Positions 20,710 to 30,172 of a stretch of 64,000 nt of DNA are shown here, piece by piece. Numbering within the stretch: the stretch's first letter is position 1; each line of letters starts with the position of its first letter. The translations under genes were made by a program, and so were the position numbers. Under the pieces are notes generated by a model. That model was not told the DNA's origin and made no database searches. It was given only the letters and a program-made list of their open reading frames with translations. Origin of the DNA: Zanthoxylum bungeanum (lineage: Eukaryota > Streptophyta > Magnoliopsida > Sapindales > Rutaceae); the NCBI GenBank assembly GCA_019454045.1, contig SKCR01049631.1:124001-188000 (forward strand), given 5' to 3'.

Positions 20710-22286
20710 ACTTTGTCAATATATGTACTCTGGGAGAGTCCAAGCAGCTTTCTAGATCTATCCCGGTAGATCTTTATTCCCAGAATAAAGGCTGCTTCTC
20801 CCAGATCTTTCATGGAGAATTTTAATGAAAGCCAAGCTTTCACCGACGTTAGCATGGGAATGTCATTGCCTATAAGCAATACATCGTCGACATAAAGGAC
20901 AATAAAAGTCAGTGCTCTCCCACTAACCTTCTTGTATACACAAGGGTCATCATCGTTTTGTATGAAATCATATTCTTTTATGATCTCATCAAAACGCTGA
21001 TTCCATGACCGTGATGCTTGCTTCAATCCATAAATGGATCGATTTAACTTACAAACCTTGTTTGCAAGTCTAGGTACGATAAAACCGTCAGGCTGTTGCA
21101 TATAAACATCCTCCAAAAGGTTTCCGTTAAGGAAAGCGGTTTTAACGTCCATCTGCCATATCTCGTAATCGAAATATGCAGCTATTGCAAGCATTATCCG
21201 AATGGATTTAATCATGGCAACGGGTGAGAAGGTTTCGTCATAATCAACACCATATTGTTGACGATACCCCTTTGCTACAAGCCTAGCTTTGTATGTTTGC
21301 ACGTTGCCATCCATGTCGGTCTTCTTCTTGAAGATCCATCTGCATCCAATAGGTTTTACACCTTCTGGTGCATCAACCAGTGTCCAAACTTGGTTGGCAT
21401 ACATGGAATCCATCTCAGACTTCATGGCTTCTTGCCATAAAGCGGAATCAATATCTAGTATTGCTTCCTCATACGTAGACGGTTCATTATCCTCAATAAG
21501 ATTAATATCTACATGAGGCGAGATCAGGTACCCATACCTCTCAGGTACTGTCCTGACTCTCTCCGACCTACGCGGTCCTTGTGTATATGAAGGTTGTGGT
21601 ACAGACTCATCCCGGATGGTCTGTTCATGTTCCGTCGTTGATTCATTGCCAGGAACAGTATCACCACGATTTTCATCGAGCTCCACTTTCCTCCCACTTA
21701 CCACTGCATCTAAGAATTCCTTTTCAAGGAAAAATGCATGTAGAGCAACAAATACTTTGTTCTCTTGCGGGTGATAGAAGTAATATCCTTTGGTTTCCTT
21801 AGGATATCCTACGAAAAGGCATTTATCTGATTTGGGTTCTAATTTGGTACCTTCCAAACGTTTAACATATGCCCAGCAACCCCAAATCTTCAGGAAAGAG
21901 AAACCCGGTTTCCTTCCTGTCCATATCTCGTATGGAGTCTGTTCAACAGACTTTGACGGAACCTTATTCAAAATAAGTATTGCACTGCTTAATGCGTATC
22001 CCCAGAAGGATATTGGTAGCTCAGTGCGACTCATCATTGACCTTACCATGTCTAACAAGGTACGGTTTCTCCGTTCAGACACACCGTTTAATTGCGGTGT
22101 TCCAGGAGGAGTCCACTGTGAAAGAATACCATGTTCTTTCAAGTAATCTTGAAACTCATAACTTAAGTATTCGCCACCACGGTCCGACCGTAATGTCTTA
22201 ATACTCTTGCCTGTTTGTTTTTCAACTTCGTGTCGAAACTCTTTGAATTTCTCAAAGGTTTCCGACTTGTGCATCATTAGATACAC
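20706..22286 (-). CDS. B2 pol, integrase C-terminal half and reverse transcriptase
   Basis: A 526-codon open segment. Integrase catalytic residues 2 and 3 are visible in LRSDRGGEYLS and NGVSERRNRTL, followed by the copia integrase C-terminal region (CLFVGYPKETKGYYFY). RT begins around ALWQEAMKSEMDSM and contains KARLVAKGYRQ, the MDVKTAFLNGN motif, SIYGLKQASRSW, the catalytic YVDD in FIVLYVDDVLLIGND, and FSMKDLGEAAFILGIK. All key RT residues I can check are present. The frame is broken at both ends by single-base shifts. A linker rich in acidic residues lies between integrase and RT. Confidence 0.92.
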   Translation of the reverse strand: MYLMMHKSETFEKFKEFRHEVEKQTGKSIKTLRSDRGGEYLSYEFQDYLKEHGILSQWTPPGTPQLNGVSERRNRTLLDMVRSMMSRTELPISFWGYALSSAILILNKVPSKSVEQTPYEIWTGRKPGFSFLKIWGCWAYVKRLEGTKLEPKSDKCLFVGYPKETKGYYFYHPQENKVFVALHAFFLEKEFLDAVVSGRKVELDENRGDTVPGNESTTEHEQTIRDESVPQPSYTQGPRRSERVRTVPERYGYLISPHVDINLIEDNEPSTYEEAILDIDSALWQEAMKSEMDSMYANQVWTLVDAPEGVKPIGCRWIFKKKTDMDGNVQTYKARLVAKGYRQQYGVDYDETFSPVAMIKSIRIMLAIAAYFDYEIWQMDVKTAFLNGNLLEDVYMQQPDGFIVPRLANKVCKLNRSIYGLKQASRSWNQRFDEIIKEYDFIQNDDDPCVYKKVSGRALTFIVLYVDDVLLIGNDIPMLTSVKAWLSLKFSMKDLGEAAFILGIKIYRDRSRKLLGLSQSTYIDKV

Positions 22287-23183
22287 ATAACGTAACGTGA
22301 TGCATCATCCGTAAAGGTTACGAAGTATCGATATCCACCTCTAGCCTGGCTAGACATGGGCCCACATACGTCACTATGAACGAGGGCTAACAGTTCTGTG
22401 GCACGTTCACCTTTACCGCTAAAAGGTGATTTAGGCATTTTGCCTAAAAGACAAGATTCGCAGACATCATATGAATTAGGATCAAATCCGTCCAAGTACC
22501 CACTCTTCGAAAGTGTGGATATGCGAGTCTTGTTAATGTGTCCTAGACGACAATGCCACATGTAAGCTTCATCTTTTAGATTACTCCTTTTGAGCCTTTT
22601 GTTTGTCATTTTGTGTTTAGGAGATTCATTTACATTCAAAATATAAAGACCATTATTTGCAACAACAGTGCAAATTTCTGCATCATTTTTATATAAATAA
22701 CACCCAGTGTTTCTAAATACAAAAGTGTACCCATGCTGGGTTAACAAAGATACAGATATAATATTCCTAGTTAAACTAGGTATATAATAACAGTTCAAAA
22801 GTTTAAGTACATGCCCTGAGGGCAGTTCCAAAACAAAAGTCCCTACAGCCAAAACAGCAACTGGTGTTCCGTTTCCGACTCGTAGGTCAACCTCCCCTGA
22901 AGCCAGCATCCTGCTATTCTGCAGATCCTGCAAATCAGTACAAATATGAGCAGCACAACCAGAATCAAAAATCCAATTTTTAAGACTAGAAGTAGTCATA
23001 TTTATTTCAATAACAAACATACCAGAGGCTGGTGCCTTGCCTGCCTTGATATCCTCCTTGTGTCCCTTGCCCATTCGGCAGTCACGTTTCCAGTGACCCT
23101 TCTTGCCGCAGTTGAGGCAGACATCTTGAGATTTGTTCCTTGGCTTCCCAGAAGCTTTTGTCGACTTGCCTTTACCCTTGTTC
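22277..23183 (-). CDS. B2 pol, zinc knuckle, protease and integrase N-terminal half
   Basis: On the minus strand the frame begins after a TAG near 23183. It encodes the CCHC zinc knuckle CLNCGKKGHWKRDC (23078-23119), the aspartic protease active site IFDSGCAAHIC, the GAG-pre-integrase domain (WHCRLGH...CESC zinc ligands) and the first integrase aspartate in HSDVCGP, up to TFTDDASRY. It then shifts near 22280, where TACGTTATG lacks one G compared with the frame needed. The protease cuts the polyprotein; the integrase inserts the cDNA. The ATG at 23074 lies inside the domain order and is unlikely to be a real start. Confidence 0.88.
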
Positions 23184-23865
23184 TATGTTTCCTCTTCCTC
23201 ACCCCTCCAGTTGCCTTAAGCCCAGCCTTTGGCCCCTGAGAGGTCGATGCATAGTGCGCCTCGCGCTTGCCCCCTTTTAGGAGTTCTTTTTCAGACTCCT
23301 TCAAGACGGATAACAGCTCTCCAAGAGAGTCATCCGTGTCCATCAACTTATAGTTGATTATAATTTGTTTCCAAGTATCGGGAAGCGATTGTAAGATCAA
23401 ATCCACAGTCAGCTCAGCCTCCAAGACTATTCCCATATTGGCCAACTCATCAATATCGGCGATCATTTGAGCCCCGTGGGCCTCAACTGATGCGCCTTCA
23501 GTCATTCGGGCGCGGAAGAGTTTCTTCACCAACTCATACCTTTCCATCCGCTTGTTGGAGCGGTGGAGATCTCGAAGTCTAGCCATCATATTATAAGGAT
23601 CCAAGTCCCTATTCTGGCGACGAAAGTGTTGAGTCATAGAAGCTAACATAATAGCCTGAGCTGTGTCACAATCATTGCTGTGAGTTTTCCATAACTCCAG
23701 CTCAAGTGGGTCAGTGGGCTTAGGCGGGAGAGGTGTTTGTATAGTATACAGCATCCTCTCAGCCCCAAGGACTATCCTCAGGTTCATTTCCCAATCAGCG
23801 AAGTTTGTCCCCTTAAAGACATTGTCACCCATGATGATGTCTCGGACATTTACCTTGCTAGCCAT
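23002..23865 (-). CDS. B2 gag
   Basis: A 287-codon frame starting MASKVNVRDIIMGDNVFKG, with the FADWEMNLRIVLG motif typical of copia gag (UBN2/DUF4219-type capsid). Capsid-like helices follow, including HGAQMIADIDELANMG and SDTWKQIIINYKLMD-like stretches. Gag forms the particle and binds the element RNA. After about residue 227 the frame leaves the conserved path: the zinc knuckle lies in another frame because of a one-base shift near 23183. I chose the ATG at 23865 because it matches copia gag starts and directly follows the leader hairpins. Confidence 0.88.
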   Translation of the reverse strand: MASKVNVRDIIMGDNVFKGTNFADWEMNLRIVLGAERMLYTIQTPLPPKPTDPLELELWKTHSNDCDTAQAIMLASMTQHFRRQNRDLDPYNMMARLRDLHRSNKRMERYELVKKLFRARMTEGASVEAHGAQMIADIDELANMGIVLEAELTVDLILQSLPDTWKQIIINYKLMDTDDSLGELLSVLKESEKELLKGGKREAHYASTSQGPKAGLKATGGVRKRKHRTRVKASRQKLLGSQGTNLKMSASTAARRVTGNVTAEWARDTRRISRQARHQPLVCLLLK

Positions 23866-26046
23866 CTCAACTACGATAGTCCAACTATCTAGTTAACGAT
23901 AAAATGGGTACAGTCAAACTGTTACAAAAAAATAACAATGTATTAGTCCAACTAATTATAATAAATAGACGAAATAATTTTGAAGAACGCGTAAGGCAAA
24001 GTATCTGAATGAAATTGCAAATTCACATACTAGCCTCCCACTATTTTCATCAAGTCTCTAACCCTCTGTTGAGAACTCGGGAAATCCTATTTCCTAGTGG
24101 GCTAGGATCCCGTTAAATAACACACAACCTTGACTTTGGCCAACAAGCTGTATGCTATTTAACTAGGTAGATCTCACAGATCAATTGGATCCAATCCAAT
24201 TCCTAGATCCGGTTAGGTGGACATCCAAGTCCTAAACATATTGCGTATGCCAATGTATCTAATACATTTTCTAACCATATCCTCCGAATCATCTAGGCCT
24301 TGGCTTTGGCACAACAAACCTAATGATTCCAGTTAAGCGGGACCCATTGACAAGGATAGTTTCGTAATCAATGTCGTTGGACAAGAAGTGATCTTGACTT
24401 TGGCCAACAAATCACAACTTGGACAAGACACCGATGTGGAACAAAACTCTCATGATTCAAGTACATCCTAATTGACAAGGTCTTGACTTTGGCCAACAAA
24501 CCAATGCCAATCGGATCTTGAACAAGAATCATTCAATGGAAGGATAATCGCTTAATATAGATTGAGGGATTTTTGCGTAATTGGCAACCAATTTATTATC
24601 TTTGTTAGGTCTCATCAACATACACCCTTAAGCATGCTTCTAAAACATCATAAAGCGCGTAAAGTAAATTAATAGTGATATACGGATGGATATATAACAC
24701 AACTTGTTCCTAGAACAAATCACTCCTTTCCTCTCCCCGCTAGCACTATTCTACTACTACCCAATTACATAATACAATAAGAGAAACCTCATTTGCATTG
24801 AGGGGAATTAGGTGAGAAGAGAATACAAAGAGATAAAAGAGATAAGGCTGGACACGCAGGTCCAATTTATAAATTCTAAATTTACAATAATTTCTAAAAT
24901 TACCCTTTCCCTTCTAATATCCATCCGATATACACTATTCATTCATCACATACATATATATTCAAACAAGACATGCTTTTACAACCAATCTAATCCAATT
25001 AATTAGTCTTTGTTTAAATGATCATCCAATGTTCAAACAACGGTTTTGATTTTGCGCGAGTCCAACTCGTTTGAGAATAAGTACATAAGGTACGAATTTA
25101 CGAATTATATCGAACTACTTATTAAATCTAATTTAATTCGTATTCAATACTAATTCAATTATTTAATTCCAAATTAAATGTTTACACTTTTAATGTGCTT
25201 TAAAGACTTAGATTCTAAATCTAATCTAATTGGGTCTCAAAGCCCAACTAACATCCAATGTTTGTTTAATTAAAGTCCGATGGGCTTTCAATTGATTTAT
25301 TAAGGCTTGGGCTTTGGTCAATGTGGGTCAAACCCAATTACCAAGCCCAAATAAGGAATCACCCTTAAATGCCACAAAACCAATTTCAAGCCCATAAGGC
25401 CCAATTAAACTTTAAAGCCCATTATACTACATTTGGACTTAATGGAGTGATTTAGGCCCAAATTGGATCCAATCCTTTTGGCCCAAATCTACTTGGCCCA
25501 ACCAAGCCCATTATGCCCAAATATAATATTACAAGCCCAATTTAACAATTAAGCCCATTAATTTAAATTTCAATATTCCAAATTTTAAAATTCAATTAAT
25601 TAAAGTGTAAAACCAAGATTAATACATTAAACCAAATATTTCAAAATACCAATTTAATTTATTAATCATCTATTGTTCAAAACATATGTCCAACATTAAT
25701 TTGAACAAAAATCAAGTCCATTTTCATGTCCATTAGTATTCGGCCAAGTGAGATTTTTGTGTCGATTTGTTTTTCAATCCGATTGAATCACTAATCTACG
25801 TCCCGTATACGTTTTAAGTCATCCAATGATCTTGTACACAAAAAATTCCAACACATCCAATGTTCATACCCATTCGGCCAAGGTTACATTTTTGGGGAAA
25901 AATCATCCAATGCATTTTTCTCAAAATTGATTCCATATAAATCATTCTATATACATGTAAGCATACTCATTCATCAAATTTCACAAGAACATGCTTCAAT
26001 CAATTTTACCCAAATTTTAACCTAATATATTTCATGCTTAAACATA
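23866..26046 (-). other. B2 leader
   Basis: About 2.2 kb of untranslated sequence between primer site and gag. Near gag it has three hairpins with TTGGA-type loops (around 23874, 23910 and 23943). The TTGGCCAAAGT quartet lies at 24112-24510, and a cluster of GGCCCAA motifs around 25200-25560. No gene seen. Confidence 0.75.
24112..24510 (-). other. B2 leader: four TTGGCCAAAGT hairpins
   Basis: The same four-hairpin set as in B1, read on the minus strand. Plus-strand copies of CTTGACTTTGGCCAACAA lie near 24129, 24403 and 24482; the variant CTTGGCTTTGGCACAACA is near 24299. The last hairpin spans 24112-24163 with arms of about 20 pairs. The second has arms GTGAT-TTG/CAAGATCAC, where B1 and B4 have GTGGT-TTG/CAAGACCAC, so both strands of the stem changed together. 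Confidence 0.75.
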
Positions 26047-26060
26047 GCTCAATGATACCA
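26047..26060 (-). other. B2 primer binding site
   Basis: Minus strand TGGTATCATTGAGC, one base from the LTR. The 5' seven bases fit initiator tRNA-Met; the rest departs from TGGTATCAGAGC. Confidence 0.7.
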
Positions 26061-26061
26061 T

Positions 26062-28006
26062 TGTTGGTTACTATAATTAGTCCCAAGGAAAGATTAAGCT
26101 TATGAAATACAACAAAATGAATATATATAATAAACTTGAAGCATGGCGGAATCATACTTACAAAGCTTTTGTGATGAAAAGATGAACAAAGGTTGAAGCT
26201 CCAAGATCCTTGAAGTTTCGGCCAAGAGGAGAAAAGAGTTGAAAGCTCCAAGCTTTGTGTATTCCAAGCTCCAAGGTGGTTTCCCTATCACCTCCTTTGA
26301 TTCCTGCCTTGTTGGTGCAGCTCACGGCGTGAGCAAGAGAGGAGAGAGGAGAGTGTTTCACTTTTGATTTTCTTTCCTTTGCATGCCAAAAACCGTGAAT
26401 GACCAAGGAAAATGAAAAGTGAAGTGATATCTAATACCAAAAGAATTTTTTAATGCAAAAAATCCTTCCAAAACCGTGCATGGCTTTCCCTCCAAAATGA
26501 ATCCATCATTTGCTATCATTACCATACTTTGAGATTAGAGACAATGCATCATCCCTCAAAGGTGACTAGATACATTCACTATCTATTCGTATTAAGTAAT
26601 GAGATATCGCGATGTGATTTGCGGATATCACTCGATTCAAAATACGAATGTGTCCGCAAGCACTTTCGGGCTCGGTTTCGTTAATTCCAAATTAACGAAT
26701 TTCCGTCGCGACGTGAATTAAATAATTACGCCTTGCGAAATTACTATTCAGTTCGCTAATGAATTAATTCTAAATTAATTCGTTTGCCCGAATTAAAATC
26801 CGATTTTAATTCCGCGTCGAAATCTAATTTCGTTTAATAATATATCGAATATATTATTTTATCGATTAATTCCAGATTAATCGATCTCTCTCTCTCTCCT
26901 AATAAGGCATTTTATCCAAGATAAAGTTTCTCCGTTATTAATCCAAGATTAATAAAGTTCGAATCAAACATCATAGGTGAATCTTCAGGAAGCGACCCAA
27001 GAGATCTCCGGATATGTTGGCAGTAAATACGGTCGTTGGATAATCCAAACACGTACGTACCTCGTACTACGTTTTTACCGATTTACAAGACAAGGTTGGC
27101 TTCTAGCAAAGCGCCATGCCTACCCAATTCTCCAGAAATATTCTTACTGGAATATTAGATCTATATCAAGCGTAGTATACCGTAGTATTGCGTACATCGA
27201 TCCAGTATCGGACGATCACATGTTAGGCCTGGGGCTGGAAATGTGTCTGCCCCGTACGAAACATATATCGGACATCAAGCAACTAGTCTCTTTAAATCGG
27301 GCAATACTGACCTAGTCATATTGTCCCGACGGTTGCAACCTTTTATAGAGCACTAGTTCTGTATCCTGCGTGATCATCAACTCCATATGTCTGAAGTGAC
27401 ACTTCCATCTTGACATCACACCCAGTGCACTACGATTCCTGATAAACCCAGAAGAGGTGAACACAGAACCAGTTAAGGTCCCCCAACCACCAAAACCAAA
27501 GTTTACCTATTGTCGCAAGTACTAGCGATGCAAGTCTCAGGTTAAGACCATATACACCTACCCTGATGCGGCCTCCCATAGACACGCAGACATACTACCA
27601 ATGGGATTCCGCGGGGTCTATCCAGAGCGAAGCTGTTTTCCGTACCATCGGTAAAACACAACCTCCTATCGCACTTGCATAAGTATCCTATACTTAAATA
27701 TATGAGAACTATGCCGTTGTGCCCTCACAACATGCACAAGTGCAATACTAGTCTATTCCGCATTATCGATGTCCGATCTCGATAATACTCCGACTAGGGA
27801 TATTTAATGATTTAAACCTTTTATGTATTGATACTGTCTCATATCATCTCAATACGGAATTAATCATATGGACTTTCGCCATTTATATATCAAAGTAAAT
27901 AAATTACAAAACGGCAAAAGGCAATTTCATTATCACATAGTTAATTTTGTACAATAATACAATATCATTTACAAAATAGTGACGCTATGGGTCATAATAT
28001 CTAACA
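26062..28006 (-). repeat. B2 5' LTR
   Basis: 1945 bases, nearly identical to the 3' LTR. It lacks the GTGCTAGCAAAA-containing stretch of about 40 bases near 26302. The deletion happened after insertion, because the two LTRs were identical when the element integrated. Confidence 0.92.
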
Positions 28007-28011
28007 CCTTC
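28007..28011. repeat. B2 target-site duplication, right (CCTTC)
   Basis: Second copy of the five-base duplication, directly after ...ATCTAACA. Confidence 0.9.
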
Positions 28012-28790
28012 TTGGGTCAAGCTCTGTCAAAAACCATTTGTCTTATATCTCCCGAGTTATATGAGATAATGGCATGTTGAAGGTCCTATATGATATGCCC
28101 ATGCAACATGCACAACTTGGATCATAGGCTTCCTCTCGGGTATTGGGTTACCCTGAGTCATGTGCCTGAACTCATGCCTCATTAAGCCCGATCCCCTCCA
28201 TCCACCGCCACCGTCACGATAAATCTGGCCTTGATTATTTCTTATCTCAGACAACACCTCCTCGTCTATCTTCTCTTCCTCCTCTAGCAATACAAACCTT
28301 TTAGCCTATTCCAAGGCTGTTGCATAGTTTGGCACTTCTTCAATCTTGTGGTGGGACCACAATTTCCCAACCCTCATAGCTCCTTTAAAAATCTCTAACG
28401 CTTCTGGGGACTCATACGCCCCCACCTCCAATACCAAACTATGGTATCTATCCAAAAAATTCTTCAACGGCTCATCATCATGCTGCTTCATCATCCTCAA
28501 TGATCTGACTGTCTTCCTTGGTGCACATGCTCATTGAAATGGCGCACAATTGATCTTCTCAATTGGGAGAAGCTCCTGATACTCCTTGGTGTTAGGTTTC
28601 TAAACCATAGTTGGTCGTTCCTCCCAAGGTCAGTGGGAATACCTTGCAGACTTCTACACTGACCATGCCATGGATCTCCATTAGCAAAATGAACTTATCA
28701 ACATGTGACTTGGGGTATGTGTTACTCTTTTAGATGTTCATCTCAGGCATGGAGAACCTCATCGGGAATTTCAGTTCTAACACCTCATTT
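28012..28790 (-). pseudogene. E: Tat-like gypsy gag, upstream part
   Basis: Minus-strand reading gives, in order, ELKFPMRFSMPEM, then HVDKFILLMEIHG, then VCKVFPLTLGG. These are the start of a plant gypsy gag (Retrotrans_gag). The segment 28306-28500 reads DEPLKNFLDRYHSLVLEVG...ALEIFKGAMRVGKLW, and 28057-28290 is a basic, glycine-rich tail. One or more frame breaks and stops are present. The similarity is to Tat/Ogre-type gag by motif order. The gag continues at 17601-17905, beyond B2. Confidence 0.7.
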
Positions 28791-29447
28791 CTGAAAGGAG
28801 AGACTATATATGTATCTTGATCATCTCGAGCACCATTTCACATGCTCATCTCCCATCTTCCATCCCTTGTTAGAACCAGTCCCTCAAATGACCCTCAATG
28901 TCCTTCTACCTCATGTTGGAGGCTTTCTCATAATCTCCTCTCCCGACATGGTATCTCCTTTCACATGGGGCTCTTTGTCATTACTTCTCATAACCCCTCA
29001 AATCGCTCTCCCAATGTAGAGGCTATTACTGGATAATTTGGGCTTTTGTCCATCATCACATCTCCCCCGAACCTCTTCTGTTGGTGCTTCACTTGCTATG
29101 ACCATTGACCTCACTCTCTGTGGTTTTCTCCTTTCGGTCTATCGCTTCTCCACCTCACCCACTGCACTTTTCCCACCGACAATTTCTTCTCTAACTAGGC
29201 CCAAAATGAGCCTGCTTTCCTGATTTCTTCTATAACTTTTCTACCTTCTCTATCATTGCCTTCATTAGGGATTGGGTTACCTCTCTATCCTCTCTGGATT
29301 TCTCCTTTTCGAAGCAAATGTTCTCCTCTATCTTTTCCTTCCAGTCCGCCGTTGAGGCCTCTAGAGCTCTATGATTCCCATCTCATGCCATCGTCTTAGT
29401 GTGTTGTATCATTTTTTGGATTGATCCCCACAGACGGTGCCAACAGT
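28791..29447 (-). other. E: leader and primer site
   Basis: No open gene. Next to the LTR, the minus strand reads TTGGCACCGTCTGTGGGGAT (about 29423-29442), the kind of sequence found at the primer site of plant Tat/Athila gypsy elements (TGGCGCC type). This supports the orientation and LTR boundary. Confidence 0.6.
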
Positions 29448-30172
29448 TGATGGCTATTGTTCATTCTAAGGGAAATATAGGGAATTAACTATCGAACAAA
29501 CCTCTCTCAACACTGAATTTGTTTGGTTACTAGGGAACCAAAGCAAACTTAGCAAACAGAAAGATCAATCACAGAGTTTACGTGGTTCTGAGGAGAATGG
29601 CTTCTATCTACGTCCACGAGAGAAAAATGGATATTTTATTACTGCACGGGGTCAAGGCCGATCCGAGCTACAAATGGGGAAATGAACTCACAAAATGGTA
29701 AAACACCTCAGGTCTTACATAAATCTGGTACAATTCTCTTAGATATTCAGGTAACTGACCAATTTTCTCTCTCTATCACTAATTAATGAGTTCTTGCTTT
29801 TACAAGTTGTGAGATGCAAAAATTGCTAACCCTTGAATTTGAGACTGCAACCCCTTTATATAACGATCAAAATTCCCTATTCCACCGCATCTAACGCCAT
29901 CTCATGTCACTCTGCCATCATTGTAGCCATAACTCTCTTCAACTACCTTCTAGTTGCCCAATCAGATTAGCATATTCCTCTGCTACTGCACCGGCATATG
30001 GCGGTTCTAATCTACCACTATTCTGCCATTGTACCGGCCTATGGCGGCTGGCAGTGGCTACTTCCAATGAGAACTATTGTTTTCCCACAGTCATGATTAG
30101 TCTTCTAGAAGCACTCATTCCTACTTCGGGTATACGCCACACGCCTTAGTACTGGTCGGCCTTGTTGGGATT
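29448..30172 (-). repeat. E: 5' LTR, truncated by A2
   Basis: From TGATGGCTATTG (29448) to the A2 insertion at 30173. On the minus strand TATATAAAG near 29858-29870 is a good TATA box. CACCGGCATATGGCGG-like sequence occurs twice (about 29988 and 30040). The other end of this LTR is not seen, since A2 runs off the window. Confidence 0.55.
29858..29870 (-). promoter_or_regulatory. E LTR TATA box
   Basis: Minus strand GTTATATAAAGGGG, 410 bases before the LTR end on that strand. Confidence 0.6.

Larger units (their letters stand above)
17911..28006 (-). mobile_element. B2: near-intact copia retrotransposon
   Basis: A complete 10.1 kb element read on the minus strand: 5' LTR 26062-28006, primer site 26047-26060, leader 23866-26046, gag-pol 19909-23865, purine tract 19895-19908 and 3' LTR 17911-19894, with a matching CCTTC target duplication. 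The two LTRs are almost identical apart from one deletion of about 40 bases, so the insertion is recent by comparison with its neighbours. It is the only element here with nearly complete enzymes. It is the likely type of helper for B1, B3 and B4. Confidence 0.93.

Noticed and set aside
28810..29223. Plus-strand frames in the E leader
   Set aside because: They lie antisense to the gypsy element and show no domain; probably chance in pyrimidine-rich sequence.
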